Source: Mycolicibacterium sp. S2-37 (GTDB lineage: Bacteria; Actinomycetota; Actinomycetes; Mycobacteriales; Mycobacteriaceae). From it: a DNA stretch of 64,000 nucleotides. The position numbers were made by a program, and so were the translations under genes. The DNA lies in NCBI RefSeq assembly GCF_017352375.1, contig NZ_JAFEVR010000014.1, positions 186,001 through 250,000 of the forward strand, given 5' to 3'. Within the stretch, counting starts at the first letter, position 1. Every line of letters starts with the position of its first letter. The notes under the pieces are model-generated. The model was not told the origin of the DNA, made no database searches, and worked only from the letters and a program-made list of their open reading frames with translations. Shown here piece after piece: positions 47,394 through 55,375 of this stretch.

Positions 47394-49043
47394 GTGGCCC
47401 TGAACATCGCCGATCTTGCCGAGCACGCCATCGACGCCGTGCCTGACCGTGTCGCCCTGATCAGTGGCGACGAAACGCTGACCTACGGCCAACTCGAGGA
47501 GCGGGCCAATCGGCTCGCGCACTACCTTCTCGACCGGGGCGTCAAGAAGGACGAGAAGGTCGGCCTGTACTGCCGCAACCGCATCGAGATCGTCATCGGC
47601 ATGGTCGGCATCGTCAAGGCCGGCGCCATCGCGGTCAACGTCAACTTCCGCTACGTCGAGGGCGAACTGCGCTATCTGTTCGAGAACTCCGACATGGTCG
47701 CGCTGATCCACGAGCGGCAGTACAGTCCCCGCGTCGCCAACGTGCTGCCCGAGGTCCCCGGCCTCCATACGGTCCTGGTGGTCGAGGACGGCAGCACCGA
47801 GGACTTCTCGGGCTACGGCGGTGTCGAGTTCTACGCCGCCCTGGAGCAGGCCTCGCCGGAGCGCGATTTCGGACCGCGCAGCGAGGACGACATCTATCTG
47901 CTGTACACCGGCGGCACCACGGGTTTCCCGAAAGGCGTGATGTGGCGCCACGAGGACGTCTACCGGGTGCTGTTCGGCGGCACCGACTTCGCCACGGGTG
48001 AGCCGGTCGCCGACGAGTACGGATTGGCCAAGCAGGCGAAAGAGAACGCGCCGATGATCCGGTATCCGATCCCGCCGATGATCCACGGCGCGACGCAGTC
48101 GGCCACCTGGATGGCGTTGTTCGGCGGACAGACCGTGGTGCTGGCGCCCGAATTCGACCCAGAAGAGGTGTGGCGCACGTGCGCTGAGCACAAGGTCAAC
48201 CTGCTGTTCTTCACCGGCGACGCCATGGCCCGCCCCCTGCTCGACGCGCTGGTCCGGCATCGGGAAAGCGGCGAGGAGTTCGACCTGTCCAGTCTGTTCC
48301 TGCTGGCCAGCACCGCTGCGCTGTTCTCGCCCGCGCTCAAGGATCAGCTGCTCGAACTGCTGCCCAACCGGATCATCACCGACTCGATCGGCTCCTCGGA
48401 GACCGGGTTCGGCGGGTCGAGCGTGGTGGCCAAGGGGCAGACCCACACCGGCGGCCCGCGCGTCACCATCGACAAGAACGTCGTGGTGATCGACGACGAC
48501 GGCAATGAGGTCAAGCCCGGTAGCGGTGTGCGCGGCATGATCGCCAAACGCGGTCACATCCCGCTCGGCTACTACAAGGACGAAGAGAAAACCCGGCAGA
48601 CCTTCCGAGTGATCAACGGTGTGCGCTACGCGATTCCAGGTGACTACGCGACGGTCGAAGAGGACGGCAGCGTCACGATGCTCGGACGCGGATCGCAGTC
48701 GATCAACAGCGGCGGTGAGAAGATCTACCCGGAGGAGGTCGAGGGCGCACTCAAGGGTCACCCGGACGTCTTCGACGCGCTGGTGGTCGGCGTGCCCGAC
48801 GAACGCTTCGGCCAGTGCGTCGCAGCCGTGATCGCCCGCCGAAAGGGCGCCGCGCCGTCGCTGAGTGAACTGGACGCGTTCGTGCGCAACGAGATCGCGG
48901 GATACAAGGTGCCGCGAAAGATCTGGTGGGCCGACGAGATCCAGCGCACCCCCGCGGGTAAGCCCGACTACCGCTGGGCGAAAGAACAGACCGAGTCGCG
49001 TCCGGCCGACGAGACACACGCCAACCACGTCGGCGCCAAGTGA
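47394..49043 (+). CDS. fadD19: Steroid-CoA ligase FadD19
   Basis: ATP-dependent acyl-CoA ligase (549 aa) forming the CoA thioester of the C8 (C26/C27 acid) sterol side chain and required for C24-branched sterols. AMP-binding P-loop YTGGTTGFPKG near residue 170; IGSSETGFGGSS is the A5 motif; the final catalytic lysine is near residue 523 in PAGKPDYRW. It matches Rv3515c over nearly its full length. GTG 47394 lies 10 bases after the KstR box with no Shine-Dalgarno, which is expected for a leaderless gene. The nitronate monooxygenase gene follows 20 bases later. Confidence 0.96.
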   Translation: MALNIADLAEHAIDAVPDRVALISGDETLTYGQLEERANRLAHYLLDRGVKKDEKVGLYCRNRIEIVIGMVGIVKAGAIAVNVNFRYVEGELRYLFENSDMVALIHERQYSPRVANVLPEVPGLHTVLVVEDGSTEDFSGYGGVEFYAALEQASPERDFGPRSEDDIYLLYTGGTTGFPKGVMWRHEDVYRVLFGGTDFATGEPVADEYGLAKQAKENAPMIRYPIPPMIHGATQSATWMALFGGQTVVLAPEFDPEEVWRTCAEHKVNLLFFTGDAMARPLLDALVRHRESGEEFDLSSLFLLASTAALFSPALKDQLLELLPNRIITDSIGSSETGFGGSSVVAKGQTHTGGPRVTIDKNVVVIDDDGNEVKPGSGVRGMIAKRGHIPLGYYKDEEKTRQTFRVINGVRYAIPGDYATVEEDGSVTMLGRGSQSINSGGEKIYPEEVEGALKGHPDVFDALVVGVPDERFGQCVAAVIARRKGAAPSLSELDAFVRNEIAGYKVPRKIWWADEIQRTPAGKPDYRWAKEQTESRPADETHANHVGAK

Positions 49044-49062
49044 GCACGGGCGACGGGAGAAG

Positions 49063-50190
49063 ATGACCATGCGTACCGAACTGTGTGACCGCTTCGGGAT
49101 CGAGTACCCGATCTTCGTCTTCACCCCGTCGGAGAAAGTGGCCGCCGCAGTGACCCGCGCCGGCGGCATGGGTGTGCTGGGTTGCGTGCGGTTCAACGAC
49201 GCCGACGACCTCGAGAACGTCCTGCAGTGGATGGACGAGAACACCGAGGGCAAACCGTACGGCGTCGATGTGGTGATGCCCGCGAAGATCCCGACCGAGG
49301 GCACCGCGGTCGACATCAACAAACTCATCCCGCAGACTCACCGCGATTTCGTCGACAAGACGCTGGCCGATCTGGGTGTCCCGCCGCTGCCCGAGGACGG
49401 GGACCGCAACGAAGGCGTTCTCGGTTGGCTGCACTCGGTCGCGCGCTCGCACGTCGAGGTCGCGCTCAAGCACCCGATCAAGCTGATCGCCAACGCGCTG
49501 GGTTCACCGCCCAAGGACGTCATCGACCAGGTGCACGAGGCGGGCGTGCCGGTTGCGGCGCTCGCCGGTAGTGCCAAACACGCTCAGCGCCATGCCGAGA
49601 ACGGCGTCGACATCGTCGTCGCCCAGGGGCACGAAGCCGGCGGACACACCGGCGAGATCGGCTCGATGGTGTTGTGGCCGGAGATCGTCGATGCACTCGA
49701 CGGCCGGGCGCCCGTGCTTGCGGCCGGCGGCATCGGCACCGGACGACAGGTCGCCGCGGCGTTGGCGCTGGGCGCGTCGGGTGTGTGGATGGGCTCGGCA
49801 TTCTTGACCGCCGCCGAATACGATCTCGGACACCGCAAGTCGAGCGGGGTGTCGACGATTCAGGAGGCGATGCTGCGCGCCACCTCCAGCGACACCGTGC
49901 GCCGCCGCATCTACACCGGGAAGCCTGCCCGGCTGCTGAAGACGAAGTGGACCGAGGCGTGGGAGGCGCCGGACGCGCCGGACCCGTTGCCCATGCCGCT
50001 GCAGAACATCCTGGTGAGCGAGGCCCATCAGCGGATGAACGAGTCGGACAACCCGGACACCGTGTCGATGCCGGTGGGTCAGATCGTCGGCCGGATGAAC
50101 GAGATCCGTCCCGTCGCCGACATCATCGCCGAGCTGGTGAGTGGTTTCGAGGAGGCTTCTCGACGCCTCGACGGTATCCGGGACAACTGA
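49063..50190 (+). CDS. Nitronate monooxygenase / 2-nitropropane dioxygenase-like flavoprotein
   Basis: FMN-dependent TIM-barrel enzyme (375 aa) of the nitronate monooxygenase family, like Rv3553. Conserved segments are AAAVTRAGGMGVLG, VIVAQGHEAGGHTGE-type motif (DIVVAQGHEAGGHTGEIG), VLAAGGIGTGRQVAAALALGA and SDTVRRRIYTGKPAR. Family members near sterol genes are suspected to act on unsaturated CoA or ring fragments rather than nitro compounds. ATG 49063 is close to GGGAGA (two bases), and ATG 49069 is eight bases from it and is an equally plausible start. Probably cotranscribed with fadD19. Confidence 0.88.
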   Translation: MTMRTELCDRFGIEYPIFVFTPSEKVAAAVTRAGGMGVLGCVRFNDADDLENVLQWMDENTEGKPYGVDVVMPAKIPTEGTAVDINKLIPQTHRDFVDKTLADLGVPPLPEDGDRNEGVLGWLHSVARSHVEVALKHPIKLIANALGSPPKDVIDQVHEAGVPVAALAGSAKHAQRHAENGVDIVVAQGHEAGGHTGEIGSMVLWPEIVDALDGRAPVLAAGGIGTGRQVAAALALGASGVWMGSAFLTAAEYDLGHRKSSGVSTIQEAMLRATSSDTVRRRIYTGKPARLLKTKWTEAWEAPDAPDPLPMPLQNILVSEAHQRMNESDNPDTVSMPVGQIVGRMNEIRPVADIIAELVSGFEEASRRLDGIRDN

Positions 50191-50211
50191 ATCCGGTTGC
50201 CGCCGAGACGC

Positions 50212-50928
50212 TTACCTGGAGAACGTGATCTGCGTCTGCGAGTCGATCTGACCCATCGCGGCACCGAGCTTGTCCTGCTGTTCAGGCTTGGAGTATGCGT
50301 TGAGCTGCAGCATGTAGAGAGCGTCCGGACCGGGGATCACGACCGTCTTCTGCGCGACGAACGTCGGCTTACCCTCCTGCATGTACTGGCCGGCGATCTC
50401 GAAGGCGTCGAAGCCGCTCAGCTTCTCTGCAGCACCGGGGCTGCCCTGGAAGCCCTCGAGACCGAGCACCTCGTTCGGGGCCGCACCAAGGATCGCGGCG
50501 GGATCGGCGGGGCCGTCGAGCCGGGACAGGTAAGCGAAGATGGTGGGCGGGAAGTCCGGCGCGGCATCGGGTTCGGTGTAGGCGATACCGCCGTATGCGC
50601 CTTCGGGCAGGCCCTCGTTCTTCTGCGTCCATCCCTGCGGCGTCGGCAGGTCGACCTGGGGTGCGCCGTTCTCCCCGGGCTGGACGGCCACCTGGGCGAT
50701 CTCGTTCTCGTTGAGGTAGTCGGCGACGGTGCTGCCGGGGGCGGGGGATTCGGATGCGTCCGCTGCCGTCTCCGGTGCGCCGGACTCGGCGGACGTCGCA
50801 GAGCTCTCGGCGCTCGAGGAACTCGCGGTGGTCGATTCGGCTGAATCGCTGTTCGACCCGCAGCCGGACAGGACGACTGCCAGCGCGGCGGCGGCCGCTG
50901 CCGCACCTGTCAGCGCAGTGGCTCTCAT
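50212..50928 (-). CDS. LpqN/LpqT-type lipoprotein
   Basis: Secreted lipoprotein of 238 aa. A signal peptide of 22 residues ends in LSGC, so Cys23 would be the lipidated residue. Then come ~40 Ser/Ala/Glu-rich linker residues and an LpqN-like beta domain (VDLPTPQGWTQKNEGLPEGAYGGIAYTEP..., APNEVLGLEGFQG, FVAQKTVVIPGPDALYMLQLNAYSKPEQQ). Members are cell-wall associated and suspected to bind lipids or mycolate precursors; the exact role is unknown. Monocistronic as far as seen, with its end 21 bp from the convergent NMO gene stop. Confidence 0.88.
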   Translation of the reverse strand: MRATALTGAAAAAAALAVVLSGCGSNSDSAESTTASSSSAESSATSAESGAPETAADASESPAPGSTVADYLNENEIAQVAVQPGENGAPQVDLPTPQGWTQKNEGLPEGAYGGIAYTEPDAAPDFPPTIFAYLSRLDGPADPAAILGAAPNEVLGLEGFQGSPGAAEKLSGFDAFEIAGQYMQEGKPTFVAQKTVVIPGPDALYMLQLNAYSKPEQQDKLGAAMGQIDSQTQITFSR

Positions 50929-51088
50929 GGATCACTCCTCGGTGTTGGCGAAACGTCGACGGCGAAGCGTAACCCCCTGACCTCTCGGAAGTGCGCCACT
51001 ACGACAAGACGGTTACATTTCGTCCCAGTGTCGGGGCGTGTCCGATTCGTTCACGACCCGATGCGCGCCCGCACTTAGTGTCGGCGAC

Positions 51089-51484
51089 ATGGACATTCGT
51101 GTGACGTCGACGGTCATCGAGATCGTCTGCAGGGATCTGCGATCCACCCTGGATTTCTATCGACTGATCGGCCTGGCGGTGCCCGAGCCGGAGGGCCCGC
51201 ACGTCGAAGTGGAACTGCCCGGTGGAAACCGGCTGGCCTTCGACACCGAGGAGGTGATCGCCGGCATGCATCCCGGTTGGGCACCACCGGCATCGACCGG
51301 CCGGGTGGCGATCGCGTTCGGCCTGACCTCGCCTGCGGCGGTGGACGAACTGTTCGAGAAACTCACTGCAGCGGGGCATCCCGGCAGGCTCGAGCCGTTC
51401 GACGCGCCGTGGGGGCAGCGCTATGCGACGGTCGAGGACCCCGACGGCACTTCAGTGGATCTGTTCGCCCCGTCGGCCAGCTGA
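51089..51484 (+). CDS. VOC (glyoxalase/bleomycin-resistance) fold protein
   Basis: 131-aa protein of the vicinal oxygen chelate superfamily: two beta-alpha-beta-beta-beta modules (EIVCRDLRSTLDFYRLIGLAVPEPEG; TGRVAIAFGLTSPAAVDELFEKLTAAG), ending with the PWGQRYATVEDPDGTSVDLF strand that contains the metal-binding acidic position. Catalytic metal ligands are incomplete, so it may be a binding protein rather than an enzyme. ATG 51089 is the best start. Its last 64 bases overlap the 3' end of the convergent AraC gene. Confidence 0.85.
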   Translation: MDIRVTSTVIEIVCRDLRSTLDFYRLIGLAVPEPEGPHVEVELPGGNRLAFDTEEVIAGMHPGWAPPASTGRVAIAFGLTSPAAVDELFEKLTAAGHPGRLEPFDAPWGQRYATVEDPDGTSVDLFAPSAS

Positions 51485-52143
51485 CCGAGCGACATCCCGG
51501 ACAAGACCCGCGCCTCGCGGTGCAGATGCGGCTGATCGGCGTAGCCTGCCGCCGCGGCCACCCGTGCGTACGGCATGCCCGAGCGCAGCATCGCCACCGC
51601 GAGCCGGAAACGCAGGATCCGGCGCAGCATGGCCGGACCGTATCCGTAGATCGCGGCGCACTGGCGCTGCAGCGACCGGGTCGAGCGCCCGATCTCGTCA
51701 GCGATGTCACCCACGGACGCCCCCGCGGCCAGCCGGCTGGTGACGTGTGCGAGCGTCGACAACGGCCAGGGTGCGGTCTCGTCGGTCCGACGGTCCGCCG
51801 CCAGCACGGTGGCCAGCTCCGTCAGCGTGGCGGCCCGCGGTACGGAGGTGACGTCGGCAAGCGGTGTCCGACCATCTCTCAATTCGGCGGCGGGCACCCC
51901 GATCAGCCGGGGCAGCGCCCCGGGTCGGAAACGCAACCCGGCCAACGGCTCCGGCCGGCCTTCGGCGACCGAGGCGAAGGTGTCCGGCCCGGCGACGACG
52001 ACGGTCCCGTCCATCTTGATCAGATCCATGCAGCCGTCGGGCAGCACCCGGGCCGGCCCACCGGGATCTCGGGTCCAGGCGCATTCGACGAGATCGCGCA
52101 GGTGGTGCGGCGCCGGAAATTCGCGGTACCCCACCTCGGCCAC
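51421..52143 (-). CDS. AraC family transcriptional regulator
   Basis: Regulator of 240 aa: an N-terminal region related to DUF6597-type sensors (HHLRDLVECAWTRDPGGPARVLPDGCMDLI) and a C-terminal AraC HTH (SVGDIADEIGRSTRSLQRQCAAIYGYGPAMLRRILRFRLAVAMLRSG, then YARVAAAAGYADQPHLHREARVLSGMSLGQL). GTG 52143 is the likely start; the frame upstream is open much further but with no better start. It faces the membrane protein at 52159 divergently across ~15 bp, so starts of both should be checked. Effector unknown. Confidence 0.85.
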   Translation of the reverse strand: MAEVGYREFPAPHHLRDLVECAWTRDPGGPARVLPDGCMDLIKMDGTVVVAGPDTFASVAEGRPEPLAGLRFRPGALPRLIGVPAAELRDGRTPLADVTSVPRAATLTELATVLAADRRTDETAPWPLSTLAHVTSRLAAGASVGDIADEIGRSTRSLQRQCAAIYGYGPAMLRRILRFRLAVAMLRSGMPYARVAAAAGYADQPHLHREARVLSGMSLGQLADGANRSTEVPSGSSTVA

Positions 52144-52158
52144 GCTACCGTGGCGTCC

Positions 52159-52761
52159 GTGACGGCAGTCGGTTCCTCGGAGCGGATCGTGCTGACGAGG
52201 TGGACGCCCGCCCTGGCGGTGGTCATGCTCTCGGTGACGGCGATGCTCTGGGTGTGGCCCCTTCTGGACGCGGTGTGCGGCGACTACAACCGAGGCGAGC
52301 GGATCTTCCTGGGCGTCGTAGCTGCAGTGCTGGCGATTCCGTTCCTCTGGGTCTGCTGGCGGGTTCCGAAGGTGACCCGCGGTATGGGGGTTGAGATCGA
52401 CGCCGAGGGCATCCATCCGTTCGACGGAAAGCGCACCGCCACCATCGCCTGGCACGAGATCGCGGCGGTGGGTTTCGGTGCGTACGTCGGCCGACACCGG
52501 GGTGGGACCACGCGGCGGCTCAGCGGCTTGGAGGTGTACCTGATGGACACCGCGTACGCGTCGAATCATCCGGCACTCAAGGGTGATTGGCAACCGGTCC
52601 CGCCACCCGAGCGCGGGCTGTCCGCCGGCTGTTACCGATTCACGGTGCCGCCCTACGGGCCGGCGGCCGCGCGCGTCGAGCAGGCCGTGCGTCGGTACCG
52701 GCCGGCCGCCTGGCGCGGTCCGTTCACCCACCCCGGCCCGGGTCAGCGCTCGACGGGGTAG
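52159..52761 (+). CDS. Two-helix membrane protein with cytosolic beta domain, unknown
   Basis: 200-aa protein not recognised. Two adjacent transmembrane helices (residues ~17-38 and ~50-68: ALAVVMLSVTAMLWVWPLL and FLGVVAAVLAIPFLWVCW) are followed by a soluble domain with strands (VEIDAEGIHPFDGKRTATIAWHEIAAVGFG), resembling bacterial pleckstrin-like (bPH/YdbS-type) modules. GTG 52159 gives 200 aa; GTG 52150 is also possible. The 3' end overlaps the convergent fadD17 by 19 bases. Function unknown. Confidence 0.65.
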   Translation: MTAVGSSERIVLTRWTPALAVVMLSVTAMLWVWPLLDAVCGDYNRGERIFLGVVAAVLAIPFLWVCWRVPKVTRGMGVEIDAEGIHPFDGKRTATIAWHEIAAVGFGAYVGRHRGGTTRRLSGLEVYLMDTAYASNHPALKGDWQPVPPPERGLSAGCYRFTVPPYGPAAARVEQAVRRYRPAAWRGPFTHPGPGQRSTG

Positions 52762-54257
52762 ACCGGATCGTCGCAGTCGGTGCCCTCGGCGGACAGCTGC
52801 CGCTTGAGCACCTTGAACGTCTCGGTGCGCGGCAGCGTCGTTGCGATGCGCACGTAAGACGGCCACTGCTTGGGACCGAGGTCGGGTTGTGCGGCCAGGA
52901 AGGCCCGGAATGCCCCGGCGTCGAACCCTGCGCCCGGGCGCAGCACCAGCGCAGCCATCACCTGGTCGCCCACCGCCGGGTCGGGAATCGGGTAGACGGC
53001 GACCTCGATGATGTCGTCGTGGCGCAGCAGGATGCGCTCGATCGGTGCGGTGCCGAGGTTTTCGCCGTCGACACGCATCCAGTCGCCGAGCCTCCCGGCG
53101 AAGAAGATGAAGCCGTTCTCGTCCGCGTACGCCAGGTCGCCGCTGTGGTACATCCCGCCGGCCATCCGTGCCGACTCGGCGTCCTCGTCGCGGTAGTAGC
53201 CGCGGAACTGCCCGCGTCCCTTGGGGTTGACCAGCTCACCGACTCGACCGGGCGGACACGGCTCGCCGGTGTCGACGTCCAGGATCGCGACCTCGTCGGT
53301 GAGCGGGCCCAGCGCACCGTCCGGGGTGTCGGGCGTGCGGGCGATCGATACGCCACCCTCGGTCGATCCGAAACCGTCGACGACCGTGACACCGAAGCGT
53401 TCGGCGAACCGGTCGAGATCGCGCGGGGCACCCTCGTTGCCGTAGAGGAACTTCAGCGGGTTGTCGGCATCGTCGTCGCGCTCGGGGGTGGCCAGGACGT
53501 AGGACAGCGGTTTACCGACGTAGTTGGCGTAGGTGGCGCCGTACCGGCGGACGTCCGGGATGAATCCGGATGCGGAAAACCTGCGCCGCAACGCGATCGA
53601 GCCGCCCGCCGCCACCGCGACCGCCCACCCGGCCATCACGGCGTTGGAGTGGAACAGCGGCATGGACAGGTAGAAGGTGTCTGCCGGACCGAGGCCGAAC
53701 CGGTCGGCGAGCATCCGCCCGGGAAACGCGACCTTCTCGTGGGTGACCCGCACGGCCTTGGGGTCCCCGCTGGTACCCGAGGTGAAGATGAGCATGAACA
53801 GCTCGTCGGGATCGGGATCGGGGAACCGCACGGGTGCGTCGCGATGCGCGGCGATCTCGGCGACGAACCCCGGGGAGGTCACGTCGGCGACGTCAGGGAC
53901 GTCGGGGCCGTCGGGGACGACCGCGTCCTCGTCAGCGAGCACCAGTTGGCAGTCCGCACGGGCGATGTCACTGGCCAGCGCGGCGCCCCGCCGGGTCGGG
54001 TTGAGGCCCACCGGTACCACGCCGGCGAGCGCGGCGGCGACGAGCACCGAGGAGAAGAACGGCGTGTTACCCAGGAGGACACCCACGTGCGGTGGCCGCG
54101 CGGGATCGAGGCGGGCGCGCAGCGCCGAGCCGAGCGCGGCCCCGGCCCGGATGTGCTCTCGCCAGCTGACGAACGAATCGTCGGCGTGCACACCGCGATC
54201 GTCGACGTCCGTCAGCGGCTCGAGCAGCCGCGAAACGGTCGGTGGCTCGGAATTCAC
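52743..54257 (-). CDS. fadD17: Steroid-CoA ligase FadD17
   Basis: Acyl-CoA ligase (504 aa), ortholog of Rv3506, activating sterol side-chain acids, probably shorter ones than FadD19 uses. P-loop LIFTSGTSGDPKA near residue 155-167; substrate/acyl pocket region DGFGSTEGGV; adenylate motif YHSGDLAY-ENGFIFFAGRLGDWMRVDGENLG; and catalytic Lys in TLPRTETFKVLKR. GTG 54257 is the likely start. The gene is translated after fadE27, whose stop is three bases away. Confidence 0.94.
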   Translation of the reverse strand: MNSEPPTVSRLLEPLTDVDDRGVHADDSFVSWREHIRAGAALGSALRARLDPARPPHVGVLLGNTPFFSSVLVAAALAGVVPVGLNPTRRGAALASDIARADCQLVLADEDAVVPDGPDVPDVADVTSPGFVAEIAAHRDAPVRFPDPDPDELFMLIFTSGTSGDPKAVRVTHEKVAFPGRMLADRFGLGPADTFYLSMPLFHSNAVMAGWAVAVAAGGSIALRRRFSASGFIPDVRRYGATYANYVGKPLSYVLATPERDDDADNPLKFLYGNEGAPRDLDRFAERFGVTVVDGFGSTEGGVSIARTPDTPDGALGPLTDEVAILDVDTGEPCPPGRVGELVNPKGRGQFRGYYRDEDAESARMAGGMYHSGDLAYADENGFIFFAGRLGDWMRVDGENLGTAPIERILLRHDDIIEVAVYPIPDPAVGDQVMAALVLRPGAGFDAGAFRAFLAAQPDLGPKQWPSYVRIATTLPRTETFKVLKRQLSAEGTDCDDPVYPVER

Positions 54258-54260
54258 CGA

Positions 54261-55358
54261 TCAGACAGGGGTGTCGGCCAGCTCGCGGCCGATCCGCAGC
54301 AGCTGGCCGGTCGCCCCGCCGACGGCGAACTCGGTCTGCTTGGCCGCCAGGAAGTACCGGTGCACCGGATGATCCGTGTCGATGCCGACCCCGCCGTGGA
54401 CGTGGACCGCCGTGTGCGCGACCCGATGTCCGGCTTCGGCCGCCCAGAACGCCGCGGAGCTGACCTCGAGGTCGGAGGGCAGGTCTTCGGACACGCGCCA
54501 GGCCGCCTGAGTCAAAGTGAGTCGCAGGCCCTTGACGTCGATGTAGCCGTCGGCGAGCCGCGCCGACACTGCCTGGAAGCTGCCGATCGGCCGGTCGAAC
54601 TGCTCGCGCTCACGGGCGTAGAGCGCCGTGAGCTCGAGTGCGCGCTCCAGAACGCCGAGCTGGAAGGCGGTGCGCCCCAGCGTGGCCCGTTCGTTCAACC
54701 ATGCCACCAGGTCCGCTCCGCCGACCCGGCGGCCGTCTTCGACCTCCACGCCGTCGAACTCGACCAGCGCGACGCTGCCCAGTCCGGTGGTCTGCAGCGG
54801 GTTGACCGTCACACCGTGATCGTCCGCGGCCACCAGGAACACCACGGTGCCGCCGTCTGTCTCGGCCGGAACGAGGAATGCGTCGGCCACTGGACCGTAC
54901 GGGACCAGGGTGCGTGAACCGGTCAGCCGGACGCCCGAGCCGGACGCCTGCGCCTGTACCGGTCCCTGCCCCATCTCGCCATCCATCGCGACGGTCAGCA
55001 CCTTGTCGCCGCTGATCGCCGGCACCGCCCAATCCTGCTGTAGCGCAGGCGAATCCGACTTCGCCAAGGCCCCGGCACCGAGGACGACCGACTCCAGATA
55101 CGGCACTGCGGCCAGCTGGCGACCGAGCGCCACCTGGACGGCCACCTCTTCGAGTGCCCCGTAGCCACCACCGCCGAGCGCTTCCGGGGCGGTGGTGGAC
55201 AGCACGTCGGCGTCGATCAGCTTGCGCCACAGGTCGCGGTCGAAACGCTGGTCGAGGCCGTCGAGCCGACGCTGATGCTCCGGAGTGCACACCGATTCGG
55301 TGATGGTGCGCACCAGGCCGCCGAGATCGGTTGCGGCTTCCGTCGTGGAAAAGTCCAT
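54261..55358 (-). CDS. fadE27: Acyl-CoA dehydrogenase subunit FadE27 (ChsE5)
   Basis: Short ACAD chain (365 aa) of the FadE26-FadE27 heterotetramer, acting on the C8/C5 side-chain CoA esters. Conserved blocks: LWRKLIDADVLSTTAPEALGGGGYGALEEVAVQVALG, FDRPIGSFQAVSARLADGYIDV and HVHGGVGIDTDHPVHRYFL. As in FadE28, this subunit lacks the standard catalytic-base context and needs its partner for FAD binding. ATG 55358; it follows fadE26 by 17 bases and precedes fadD17 by three. Confidence 0.94.
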   Translation of the reverse strand: MDFSTTEAATDLGGLVRTITESVCTPEHQRRLDGLDQRFDRDLWRKLIDADVLSTTAPEALGGGGYGALEEVAVQVALGRQLAAVPYLESVVLGAGALAKSDSPALQQDWAVPAISGDKVLTVAMDGEMGQGPVQAQASGSGVRLTGSRTLVPYGPVADAFLVPAETDGGTVVFLVAADDHGVTVNPLQTTGLGSVALVEFDGVEVEDGRRVGGADLVAWLNERATLGRTAFQLGVLERALELTALYAREREQFDRPIGSFQAVSARLADGYIDVKGLRLTLTQAAWRVSEDLPSDLEVSSAAFWAAEAGHRVAHTAVHVHGGVGIDTDHPVHRYFLAAKQTEFAVGGATGQLLRIGRELADTPV

Positions 55359-55375
55359 GCGAAGTCTCCTCGTCC

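Noticed and set aside
47322..49328. 668-codon antisense frame across fadD19
   Set aside because: Mirror of the FadD19 frame; no domain, and FadD19 matches a known ligase along its full length.
52587..54917. Very long open frame (776 codons) opposite fadD17/fadE27
   Set aside because: It is a GC-rich shadow on the antisense strand; its translation is a low-information mix of Arg, Gly, Val, Asp and Glu with no domain, while the opposite frames encode clear enzymes.
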